Of a stretch of 64,000 bases of DNA, positions 12,201 through 22,278 are shown in pieces. The first letter of the stretch is position 1; each line of letters starts with the position of its first letter. Made by a program: the position numbers and the translations under genes. The notes under the pieces were generated by a model that did not search any database, was not told the origin of the DNA, and saw nothing but the letters and a program-made list of their open reading frames with translations. The DNA is from Tribonema minus (lineage: Eukaryota > Sar > Xanthophyceae > Tribonematales > Tribonemataceae), in the NCBI GenBank assembly GCA_017506865.1, contig JAFCMP010000022.1, positions 186,001 through 250,000 on the forward strand, given 5' to 3'.

Positions 12201-15200
12201 TGCAGCGTGCCATGATGATTCAAAATCATGAACAGGCATGAAAAGGAGGCCAGACACCGCGAGCGACACTAAAAGATGGTCACCGAGGCCGGCTGCATCG
12301 CGGAGGCTGCCTCAAGCCTCACTTCCCAGTGCAATGCTGACATTTGAACTCATATTGTGCATCAGCGCTCAGCACACCACGGACACATCTCACTGCTGAG
12401 CATAGGTAGGTATCACTCGCTTTTCTTCAAGTTCACAGATGCGTTGTGAGCACGCAGTTGTACTAGCACAAGATCTGCGTACCTCGCATATACTCCACAT
12501 GGTTTCCGCCGCTAGTATAGAACTGAACATAAAGTACTGGAAACTGCGCAAGCAATGCAATGCAATCACAGCGCTGAAACGCTGTGCGTCGCCGCTGCTG
12601 CTGGCCCCGGCTTGCACAGGCCGGACAGGAACGGTCCAATGCGCTGGAGCTGCTTTTCCAGCCCGAACATAAAGTACGTCTCAATGTTTGCGTTGAGTCT
12701 CTCTTCGGAGAAGGAGTGTTGCATTGAGTGCACATCCAAAGAGAGGGCTCTTCGCGCCCCTAGCGAAGCGAAATGAATCAAAGTACTCTCACCTGTCGGC
12801 ACCGCGGTCGGCGTGGCGGTGCTCAGCACAGCGCAAGTACATCTCACCGCTGAGTGTTGGTAGGTTTCTCTGGCTTTTTGTCCAGTTCACAGATGCGCTG
12901 TGAGCACACGCATTGCACGAGCATGAGAGCTGCATACCTCACATACTCCGCAGGGGTTCCGCCGTTAAGCCGGAACCCGAACATGAAGTACTGGAACTTG
13001 TGCAAGCAGTTCAATCACACCGCTGAAACGCCGTGCGTCGCCGCTGCTGCTGGGCCTGACTTGCACAAGTCGGACAGGGACGCTTTCATGCGCCGCAGCT
13101 GCTCACCCAGCCCGCCATGATGCCACATCTCACTGTTTGCGTTGAGTCTCTCCTCGGAGAAGGAGTGTTGCTTTGAGTGCACATCCAAAGAGAGGGTTTT
13201 TCGCGCCGCTAGCGAAGCGAAATGAATAAAAGCGCGTACCACCTGTCGGCACCGCGGTCGGCGTGGCGGCGCTCAGCACAGCGCAAGTACATCTCACCGC
13301 TGAGCGTAGGTAAGTTTCTCTCGCTTGTTGTCCATTATACTGATGCTCTGCGAGCACATGCATTGCACGAGCATGAGGGCTGCGTACCTCACATACTCCA
13401 CGGGGTTTCCGCCCTACAACGGAATCCCGAACACGAAGTACGTCTCACCTGTCGGCACCGCGGTCGGCGTGGCGGTGGGCACCGGCGTGGGCGCGTACGT
13501 GCTCGGGAACCACCGCACCTTGGCCTCGCCCGTCGACAGCGTCACCGCGTCCGTGTAGCCGTCGTTGTTCATGTCGGCGAGTTCAAGCAGGCGCGCGCCC
13601 GTCAGGCTCGCGGAGAGCGTCCACTTGTTCCACGTGCGCGCCGAGTTGACGACGATCGCCTCGTAGAAGTACAGCGACGCCTCCGCGGTGCTGATGATGA
13701 AGATGTCGTCCTCGCCGTTGTTGTCGAAGTCGCCCACCGCGCTGTCCTGGGGGGGGGGGGGGGGGGCAGGGGGGGGGGGGGGGGGGGGGGGGAGGGGGAG
13801 GGCGAAACAACGCGGCGCGTGATGAGGTGAATGAGCGGATGTGGAAGGCAGGAGCATATACCGGCTGCTGAGCAGTGGCAGAAGACACCAATTGCTGCAA
13901 CTGCTTCAGAGGCCGAACAGGGGGAGCTGACTGCCGATCTGGAAGCTATGAGGGGTTTTAGAGAATCAAAAGCACTTTGCAACAAGTTGGCGCTATGCAG
14001 GCAACTGTGCAGAATTGTGAGAGCGGTTGTGAGAGGTTCTGAAGCAAGACGCAGCTGCGAGCAATCCGGGAAGTGCAGAGTTGGGGCCATTCGTTTTCAG
14101 AGTCTTCTTCTCTGGTCTCAGTCACAAGTGTCAATCCCAGCGGTAGCATGATCTGAAGCATGGCAATGTCTATCAAAGGTGTAGTTCAAAACACCCCCAC
14201 CTGAAGTACTTCAAAGATACCATCGACTGCAGTGACAGAGCAAAGTCGCAATCCCAAACGACTGACATTGGCCCCAAGCAATATTGCAGCTTCATCGACC
14301 GTGTTTGTGTTGGTGCAAAAATTGAGCTGGACTTTATCGTTGACGGCATGCTTGGCTGCGCATATGTACAGGCTTTGGTTTCACAGATACTGCGCGACCG
14401 GACAGAACTCTGATGCAGTGCTTGCTGACGCAAGTTGAAATGGTGCACGCACAGAGTGCGCTGCGCTACTCGTTCAACACCGCAAACGTTCAGATGGTGC
14501 GCTGCCATATTGAATTCATGCGTCCAGTGCCAGCTAACCAACCTCTGTAAGTCAAGATAACGCTCGCATGACACTGGCACACTGCATGAACGCGCTCCAC
14601 AGCAAGGGCACACGCGCTAGCATGCGGGAGCGGGGGGGGGGAGGTGGGGGGTAGGGAATTGCTCAGCTCCACGCCCATACCACATGCCCCTGCAGCAGAT
14701 ACACATGTTTCGTTGTCATCAGCACGAGCGGTAAGGCCATGAGCATTGTGCACAAACCATTTACAGAGCCCTAACCCTAACCCTACATCTGCGCGCGGCC
14801 CTCACCTGCGCCTGCGTCAGCGCGTTGTCGTGCGTGTTGGTCGCGAACGTGTAGCCGCCGCAGCAGTTGGCGGCGTACGTGTAGTAGCGCGAGCGCGGCG
14901 CGGCGCACGCCGCGTCGCGCGTGTTGAGGATCTCGAGCTCCGGGAACAGGCCGAGGTTGCGCGCGACGATGGACGTGACGTACGGCTGCCCCGTCGCGAC
15001 GTCGCGCTGCGTGAAGCTGCCCGTGCCGCCGTTGTTCTGGTACAGGCGGATCGTGCCGCCCACCGCGCCGCCCTCGGCGACGACGAGGTCGATGCGCCCG
15101 CTGAGGAAGTAGTCCACCGCGAGGATGAGCGTGGGGTGGATGTTTGCATCAATTGTATATGCGCTGAATGAGCCTCCGCTGTTCTGGTAGCAGACCATGA

Positions 15201-18200
15201 CGCCGTGGCCGGAGTCCGCGACGGCGATGTCCGTGTAGCCGTCGCCGTTGAGGTCCGCAACCGCGAGCTGCGCGATCGTCGTGAAGCCGCCGCACGCCTG
15301 CGTGTAGGCGTCCAAGTAGTTGAAAACGTAAACGTTGGAGACGGTTCCTACCACCTTCTCGATGTAGGCGTCCGCGTTCTGCGGCGAGGGCGTTGGGCAA
15401 GCACGAGTGGACGGTACAACACAATGAGTGCGTGGTAAGAGCAGAATGTATGCATTTTATCATGTCATATGCTTGGTTGAGCAGGCTGCAGGCTCTCAGA
15501 GCAACCGGCAGCGGCGTGCAGCAGCAGCGGCGTGAGCAGCGACAGCCCAAGCAACACCGCCAGCGCATGCACTGCTGCTGCATGCGGCACTCGTCGAAGC
15601 CTCTGGGCACGCCAGATGTGGGCAGACGGAAGGCAGGGTAGGCGTACAAGCAAGCCCTCGCACGCCTGCTGCTGACAAGTCTGTGTGCTCCGTGCCAGTC
15701 GTCGCTGGAGCTGCACGAGTCGCACCCAACTTTGACCTGACGATCATCCAAGGGGGGAGGATGCATGGCTTGGTACACGTTTCGAAAACACACAGACGGT
15801 GATCTGGAGCAGGGTGCAGCGCGTGTGTATGTGCATACATCTAAATAGACGCCAGCCGGCGAACCCAAAACAAACATACATGCCTCTGAGACCGCGGCTC
15901 AAACTTTGAAAGTACCGTGGCGCTGATCCGGCGCGGCGCGCGCATTCCACCCCACTCACCATGTTGCCCGCTGTGATGGCGTTGTAGGTGGCCGAGCCGA
16001 GCGTGCTGAGCAGCGCTGTGCTGGCCACCGTCGTGCTCGTCCAGGTGGCGCCGTATTTGGTGTTCATCATCCTGTACACCCTGCTCGGCAGCGCGACGCG
16101 GCAGGTGCGCACGCGGCATGAGAGCGGTCCGCCGGTGCCAGGCAGAAGCCATTGTACTCTTTATTAGTTCTCGCTCAGGGCGCTAAAAAGCCCAGATGAA
16201 TGGCATCTGACATGAAGCTTGCTGTACGGAATCTACATGTCATGTGACAGTCTGAAAGTGTCTCAATGACAACCACTGTACTACGCGCAGGGTGACTGCA
16301 TTGGGGGGGTGACGCGTCAGCGCTCCGCAGAGGCTGTGCCTGCAGGTCTGGTAGCCGCGTGGTGCAGGGGGGGTCACGTGTTCACATTCCTGAGCCATGC
16401 GGTGATCAAAGCCACGCTTCAAGCAGGGGGCGGTCAAGGCTTTGTAGTGCCTAGACTGAAACCCTTGCGCCTCCGAGGTTGCGCCAGATAGCAGCGGTGG
16501 TTGCGCCCGCTGAATCTCAAGTGACTCGTGTGGCACAACTGGCACAACTCGCCAGTGTACTCGCAAGTTTACTCACAAGTCTTAACTAGGGTGAGAGTCC
16601 CAAGTTGGGTTAGCACTGACCTTCACCCTAGCCCTTGTGTAAGCATTGTGGGCTCAGTGTGGGCTCTACTAAGCCTTAATAGCGCTTGCGCCAGTTGCGC
16701 CTCAGCTCAGCAAGGTGCGCCACGGCCCAGACCTGAACTCAGTTGCGCCAAAAATGCTGCAGTTTAGGCGCTATGTAGCCCTGGGGTCGGCGTGCAGCGG
16801 ACTTTGCTGCGCGCATCTCAGCACAGCTGCAGCGCACCCAGGGAGTGCCTGTCAGGCAGCACTCAAGGCAGAACTTCAACTTGCTCACGTCCCTTTTTAC
16901 GTCAGAATATAGTTGAAGTATAGCACTTGAAGCATGTGGAGCGTCACAGGCGCGCCGACTCACGAGTTGCCGTCCAGCACGAGCACGTCCTTGAGGCCGT
17001 CGTTGTTGAAGTCCGCGACCGCCATGCCGTACTTGCTGCCCGTGTTGAGCAGCGTGGCGACGACGGTCGACGGCGAATCGACGAGACGTCGGCCGTAGTG
17101 CCAGTCGCCGCCCCCGCCAGAGGACGGAAAACTGCCGCGGTACGTGCCGCGCCAGGGCGGCGGCGACGCCGGGAAGTCCGCGGCTGGCGCAAACTGTGCA
17201 GAGAGCGCAGCGCGTGCGGCGCGCAAACCAGCAAGAAATGGGGCATGAGGGGTTGCGCTGAGTGGAGTGAAGAGGGGTCTACGGCGGCGGCGGTGCGGGA
17301 GCGCTGAGCGTGGTGGCGTGATGATGTGTGTCAGGAGCAAGTCACTGAGACGCTACGGCAGGCGCGACGCAATGGCTGCGTTGGCGTCGGTTTCGCTTTG
17401 TGAGTCACCTGCAAGCGTCCAGGCTGAGGGTTGCAGTGAGGGTTAGGGGGGCGGGGCGGGGGGGGGGGGGGCAAGCGACAGGGACCGAATGCGCAAGCGC
17501 GGTCCATGAGCCTGCACACCTCTTGCGCAGCGCTGCGTCAAATGCGCACAAGGGGCGCAAGCCGACGCCCGTGCGGTTGCTGCTCATGCGCACGCGCCAC
17601 TGGCACGCGCCGCGCACCTCTACCGCGACGGAAGATGGCAATCTATGGTAGGGTGCTTGTTTCCGCGCCGAACAATGCGGCGACCAGGACGCGCATACAC
17701 ACGCAATGCGTGTGATGTTGCTTGTTGACATACACAAGTAATAGTGGGTGAAGAAAAGGAACAAAGTGCGCGGGGCCTTCACACGCGGACCTGTATCACG
17801 GCCCGGTGCGATCAGGCCAGCACGTACCCCTGCTTAAATTTTGACGTACAGCTGCCAACCCCAGACAAAGGTGAGCAATCGCTTCTCAACTTGGTGCTCT
17901 GGACCACGAGGCGCCGCCCCCTGGCACCCACGACGCAGCCTCAGAGAGCACCAGCACCAGCTGAGCGTTGACTGCGCACGGCATGACTGCCATGATCGCC
18001 AACTGCCACACCCCGTCTCGCCGTTACATCACCGCACAACACGGCCGCTGAGCCGTGAGAGCGCGCGCGTTGAATGCGCGGCAGAGCGACAGGGCCAGCG
18101 AATGAGAGGCGCCGTGCCCGGTGGGGGTCTCAGCATGGTGGAAGCTAAGCCAGCATACATTCGACGTTGACCCGGCCCAACACAAAGGTCAACCCCTGAG

Positions 18201-19172
18201 TTTCAGCCCAGATGCGCCTGCTGTGCGCCTGCTGAGCCCGCCAACTACGGCCTACGTCGAGCAGCGCACTGCTACACAAGGCCTACGATATACGTCGAAG
18301 TGGCACATGCGAAAGTCGCGCGGCAGCGCCCCCCGTCGTGTTTGCCGTCGGGGTCACTGAGGTGATGTTGTGCCCTGCGCCATCTCAGGTCGTGATAAAT
18401 GCATGTCACGCGTAGTGCGACTGGCATCACGAAGCAACCGACCAGCATGCCAAAGCGCCATGCGCGAGGCGACCCGGCCAACTTCGCGGACGCTCACAGC
18501 CGAAGGATTTTATGCGCTGTGCACGCTAGAGTGCACTCACGCAGAATGGTGCAGGGAAGCAGTGGCTTACCCCCAGTGAGACTGCAGTGCTCAACCACAG
18601 ATTGACGTTTGATCGATGCAACTGTGTGCGACAACAATCGGTACGCTGCCAACTACCAGAAATGCCTGCGCTGCACCCACTGCCACCGCATTGGCGACAA
18701 CGGCACTTCTGCGCCAACGATCTCCATGCAGCAAATGAACGATCGGCTTGGTGGTGTTTCTAATCTGCCACAAGATGTGCTTCATCAGCACTGCTGATGC
18801 ACTCACCTCCGGCGCTCTGTGATTCGCCAAAGTCTCCTCAACCGGGCCCTCCACGGTTTGAGCGATCGTGATATTGCCTTCCAGAAACCAGTTTTGCTGG
18901 CTGTCTTGCCCCGACCCAGCTCCAGCAGCAGTGGCGGCAGCCGTAATTTGCGTTCCATGTGCCGCGTCGCTAGCGCGACTAACGACGAGGCCCGAGCCGC
19001 CGTCTCTAGAAATGCTCTGGACATAATCCTGCCGAGCGCTTGAGCCGCCAACAGGGCCAGCATCAATGCTAGGCAATTTTGAATCTACGGTCGCGTCCAG
19101 CTGCACACCCTTCCCGTACGTCGCGAGGAACGAGCGCAACAGAGCCAATTGCAGGCCCCGTGACAGTCTCAT
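1..19172 (-). CDS. FG-GAP/REJ/GPS polycystin-like membrane protein, 3' end outside window
   Basis: Very large minus-strand gene, open at position 1. Proposed exons in transcription order: 19172-18807, 17193-16964, 16080-15960, 15378-14806, 13746-13449, 13299-13243, 12849-12793, 11997-11854, 11390-11307, 10538-10467, 9973-9677, 9308-8241, 7655-7354, 6569-6447, 5649-5345, 4675-3752, 2784-954 and 237-1. All 17 junctions agree in codon phase (at least 2,350 codons). Domain order: FG-GAP/VCBS repeats, a Pro-Thr stalk, a REJ region, a second Pro-Thr stalk, a GPS proteolysis site, a membrane span, a long low-complexity loop, then two further polycystin-type spans. In the PKD1/REJ family such proteins are cell-surface or ciliary channel subunits or receptors that self-cleave at the GPS. 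The pore spans expected later would lie left of the window. No PLAT domain is recognisable between the first two spans. The first exon and start codon are the weakest part. Confidence 0.72.
954..2784 (-). CDS. GPS motif, membrane span and stalk exon (part of the 1-19172 gene)
   Basis: This 1831-nt exon enters in phase 2 and leaves in phase 0. It opens with a beta-rich stretch, then about 45 repeats of the P-T-x-x-P type (roughly 2070-2520). A GPS site follows: [12 protein letters not shown], a Cys cluster CAHC, and HLSSFSA, which matches the C..W...C.C.HLTSF pattern with cleavage expected between Leu and Ser. A hydrophobic span reads [20 protein letters not shown]. After an Ala/Gly/Asp-rich loop comes HAWRRLY...[12 protein letters not shown]...AIFYG, the polycystin second-span signature (compare H-x-W-x-S-x-F ... 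TRxQR ... YG). Confidence 0.75.
3752..9308 (-). CDS. REJ region exons (part of the 1-19172 gene)
   Basis: Five exons (9308-8241, 7655-7354, 6569-6447, 5649-5345, 4675-3752) join in frame to give a receptor-for-egg-jelly region of about 900 residues. Visible REJ features are [19 protein letters not shown] and SSLDPDDI at the first junction, [50 protein letters not shown] and NQPPHGG, then LPLSYTFGF after the next junction. The 123-nt exon 6569-6447 fits only as [14 protein letters not shown], which settles its frame. REJ modules normally stand between extracellular repeats and the GPS, as they do here. Confidence 0.75.
9677..13299 (-). CDS. Pro-Thr stalk mini-exons (part of the 1-19172 gene)
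   Basis: Six exons encode almost pure PTA(V/T/K)PT repeats: 13299-13243 (57 nt), 12849-12793 (57), 11997-11854 (144), 11390-11307 (84), 10538-10467 (72) and 9973-9677 (297). Each length is a multiple of three and each exon starts and ends in phase 1, so any of them can be skipped without changing frame. The 57-nt exons add a cysteine-bearing VRCTCAVLS segment before the repeat. The exon ending at 11854 uses a GC donor (GCAAGC). Repeats of this kind form rigid, often O-glycosylated stalks; that role is inferred. Confidence 0.75.
10661..10686 (+). repeat. Telomere-type TTAGGG run in intron
   Basis: Three TTAGGG-like units (one with an inserted C) lie inside the intron between stalk exons. A similar short run lies at 12029-12046 in the next intron upstream. 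Confidence 0.7.
12389..13449 (+). repeat. ~450-bp tandem repeat carrying intron plus mini-exon
   Basis: Two full copies and one partial copy start at about 12389, 12843 and 13293 (periods 454 and 450). Each full copy holds an intron body, the acceptor, the 57-nt Pro-Thr mini-exon and its donor. The third copy ends in the stalk end of the FG-GAP exon. Copies differ by scattered substitutions, so the duplication is not brand new, but both mini-exons keep splice sites and frame. Confidence 0.85.
13449..17193 (-). CDS. FG-GAP/VCBS beta-propeller exons (part of the 1-19172 gene)
   Basis: Exons 17193-16964, 16080-15960, 15378-14806 and 13746-13449 join in phases 2, 0 and 0. They carry at least five FG-GAP/VCBS-type repeats with calcium-loop motifs: [52 protein letters not shown] and [16 protein letters not shown], plus a degenerate one near [17 protein letters not shown]. 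Such repeats form integrin-alpha-like propellers on the cell exterior. The last exon runs straight into the Pro-Thr stalk ([17 protein letters not shown]), which physically links propeller and stalk in one reading frame. Confidence 0.8.
13747..13800 (-). other. Oligo-C polypyrimidine tract at a splice acceptor
   Basis: A run of about 50 nearly unbroken C on the minus strand leads into the CAG acceptor of exon 13746-13449. It occupies the place of the usual mixed pyrimidine tract. Confidence 0.7.
14768..14787 (+). repeat. Telomere-type CCCTAA run in intron
   Basis: Three CCCTAA units sit about 20 nt beyond the donor of the FG-GAP exon that ends at 14806. On the transcript they read TTAGGG. 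Confidence 0.7.
18807..19172 (-). CDS. Possible first exon of the large gene
   Basis: An open stretch ends at a good GTGAGT donor in phase 0, matching the phase-0 acceptor at 17193. The peptide after the first Met (position 19172) has a weakly hydrophobic start ([11 protein letters not shown]), then a serine/glycine/alanine-rich, soluble-looking segment. I recognise no domain. The true start could be a later acceptor within this stretch or an exon further upstream. The 1.6-kb intron that would separate it from the FG-GAP exons is longer than the neighbouring introns. Confidence 0.4.
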
Positions 19173-22100
19173 CGAGGCAGCAACAGCTGGAAGACAGCAG
19201 CCTCACGTGCCCTGGCATCAGCTTTCGTTCAAAAAAGGAAACGCAATGAAGCGCATCTCATTGTACACGGCCCAGCACATACACTAGTTTCAGTATGCCT
19301 TCTTTCACTTACACATCGGCAATTTCACACACTTCAAGTGCCAGTTGAAGTTTGACCAGTTCTTTCAGTGTGGCGAAGCGAATTACTTCTTACTCTTGCT
19401 CGTGCTTCACTGGCAGCTGCGCCAGCTGTTGACCACAGCACACTGTGGCACACATCAGCCAGGAAACTGAAAATCCTCTACTTGAAGTACAGGTTTGACG
19501 CGCAAGATAAGCAGACATGCCAAAAGCATGCAGGTCAAAGCATAATGTTAGTGCCAGAATTTCAAACCCTCGTCAGCACAGGTGAGCTCTCTGGTCCGCA
19601 TGGCGGCGGCCACGCGCTGTTCGACTGCTCAAGCAAGAAGGCTACTATATGAGTCAGTCAGGTGCCAGTAATGTCTACGTCGCGTGCCTGACAACCTTGC
19701 ATACTGCACCAATTCTGCAGCTGATGTGCACTCAAGCAAGTCAGGCTGTCTGTTGAGTTACTTGAGTATTTGTACAACTCTTGATGCTTCATCACACTCA
19801 TCACATGACTGAGATGATAGACGTTCAGCAAAGCTGACGCTTTGCATGTGTACTTCGCCACTCGCTGACATACATGGAGACATGGCTGCGCACTGCAAGA
19901 ATGGCGTTGTGAAGATTGAACACAAAATCACGAAATCATCAACTTGAAGTAACGATGAACCTCTGAACAGAGTCTAAAGTGCTACTGCGGCGTCCTGAAA
20001 CTGAGCAATGCATGCATAAGTTAGGTATGTTTAATTCCTGAACAAATGGTTGCCTGCGTTGCCTGGCTTTGACAAGTTCACGAGTAGTCAATCTCGGGAG
20101 ATCTTTCATTCAGCCGTGCGTGCAGCGAGGTTACACAGCATGTCTTGCTTCGACTGGCAGCTGCGCCAGCTGGCCAGTTGACCACAGCACACTGTGGCAC
20201 ACAGCAAGGAAACTGAAACCTCCTATTTACTTGAAGTACAGGCACTTGCATTGACGCGAGTTATAGCAATTGCAGGTCAGTGTCAGAGTTTCAAACCCGT
20301 CAGCACAGGTGAGCCCTCTGGTCAGCATGGCGGCGGTCACTTGCTGTTCGACTACTCAAGCAAACAAGGCCACTGTAGCTGTATGAGTGAGTCAGGTGCC
20401 AGTAGTGTCGGCTGAAACCTTGCATTATAATGCACTTCCTGTCTGCAGCTGACGTGCATGCATTCAAGCAAGTCAATCTGTCTTTTGTCCTTGTATGCTT
20501 CTTCCTGATGTTCATCATATGATTGAGATGACCGGCAGACATTCAGCAAAGCTCACGCTGTGTACTTCACCCCTCGCTGACACACATGGAGACTAGCTGC
20601 GCACTGCAAGAATGGCATTGTGAAGATTGAACACAAAATCATGAACTCATCAACTTTTTTTTTAAGTGTTGACTAACCTCTGAACAGACTTCTAAAGCGC
20701 TACTGCGGCGTCCTGAGACTGAGCAGTGCATGCTCAAATTAGGCATGTTCAAGTCTTGAACAGATACAAATGGTCTCCGTATGCCTGGCTTTGACAAGTT
20801 CATGAGTAATCGATCTCAAAGGCATTGCAATTACGAAGCCTTCTATAAGCTAGTCCAGGCAAATTTGCGCTGACACCAAGAGTCACTGCGTTTTTTGAAC
20901 ATTGCTGAGCAGGCATTACAGGACAATGCGATGATCGCATTCTGAAAGCGGACAGTTCTGTGCCATTACACGCTGCCCTGCAGGCTGCCAACTGCACGCT
21001 GGCATACTATGCAACTTGTATTCATTCTCGCTTGGGGTGCGCAAGAGTGCCCATAAAGCGATGCCAAGATGCACCCATGCACTGCAAAGTGGTCTGGCCC
21101 GAGTGCTAGGATGTTATCTCAATGGACAAACACCGACACTGTCAAACAGCAAGGGAGACACCGTATGTTGGCGTTGATGACAACGAGCTCAGCAACAGCA
21201 CCAATTGCACCTCGTGTCCAGGCCAACGATAATGAGCGTACATCCACTGCCATTGGCTATCACATTGCCAGAAATCAACAAGCAGTCACAAAGCAGGTCA
21301 AACACAAACAGAGTGAACAACATGCAAATGCAGCACTGCTCTGAGCACACACAACAAACAGCAGACGAAGCACACAAAAAGACCGCATGTTGAAAGTCTG
21401 GGAGATCAATTGCCGTAGCACGTGCCAGTGTCGGGAGTATGTAAAGGCGATCGATCTCTTGCACACCCGAAACGTGACAAAACAATGTCAGTTTGCAGGG
21501 ACAACTAATGACCGGCGCGCGCGCCCGGTCACAAATCGTGGGGCAAAGTGGGGGGAAGGCGGCCGAAACTGTACGGCGACTCATGACATGAAGGGGCTAC
21601 CACTGCGACACACGCATACCCTCAGGTGGGCTTGTACACAAAACCATGGGCAGCAGGAGCACTTGCGCTACTTCTGGGGGGCCCGACTGCTGCCGCCGCC
21701 GCCTGCGCGCGAGGAATATGAGGGCAATCATCTCATACGGAACACATGGGTAAACGAACTTGTTTTCTGTGGCTCTGCTGCTCGTCCTCCCTCGCTGTTG
21801 CCTGCTGTCGTCTGCTCTCGAGTTCCCGCTCGTCCAATTAAGCCTTGAGCTGCTGGCTCGTGAGCGGGTGGGGAAGGTAGGTAAGGTAACAATTGCACAC
21901 AGGGTGGGGGGTGTGGGGGGTGCTCAGGGCCGCTGCCTCAAGGTCCCCCGCTCCCCTGCCCGAGTGTGCCACTAGAGAGAGGTCGCAGTGCCCGCCGCGC
22001 GGATCATGCGGCAGCGGCGGGGGCGACTCGCGCCGCGCCTGGCGACGCTAATGAACACTGCCGGCGCAGCTGCCAACGCCACTGCTGCAGCCCTCAGCAC

Positions 22101-22278
22101 AAGTGCGTGGCCGTCAGCAGCAAAGAGCGGCAGCGCAACGTGGCGCCGCCGCAGTGGCAGCAGCAGCAGCAGCAGCGGCAGCACTTGGCCCGCCAGCATG
22201 ACACTGTTCTGGCGCGCCGCAACGCCGCCGCCCCCGCTGGCGCCGCCAAACGCAGCGCAGCCGGCTGCCGCTGCTGCC
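19173..22278. other. Intergenic region
   Basis: Between the start of the large gene and the 3' end of the glycosyltransferase gene. Apart from the 0.7-kb direct repeat I see no supported gene. The 20823-22278 part has only short, unconvincing frames. Confidence 0.5.
19404..20822 (+). repeat. Tandem direct repeat, ~0.7-kb unit, intergenic
   Basis: Positions about 19404-20103 and 20146-20822 are diverged copies of the same sequence (offset 722-744 bp). Shared landmarks are the CTGGCAGCTGCGCCAGCTG start, a TACTTGAAGTACAGG segment, and the GCCTGGCTTTGACAAGTTCA end. Neither copy has a convincing reading frame. It may be a decayed mobile element or plain satellite-like duplication. Confidence 0.8.

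Noticed and set aside
12389-13449. CRISPR-like array
   Set aside because: Units are ~450 bp, imperfect and contain exons. There are no short identical repeats with unique spacers.
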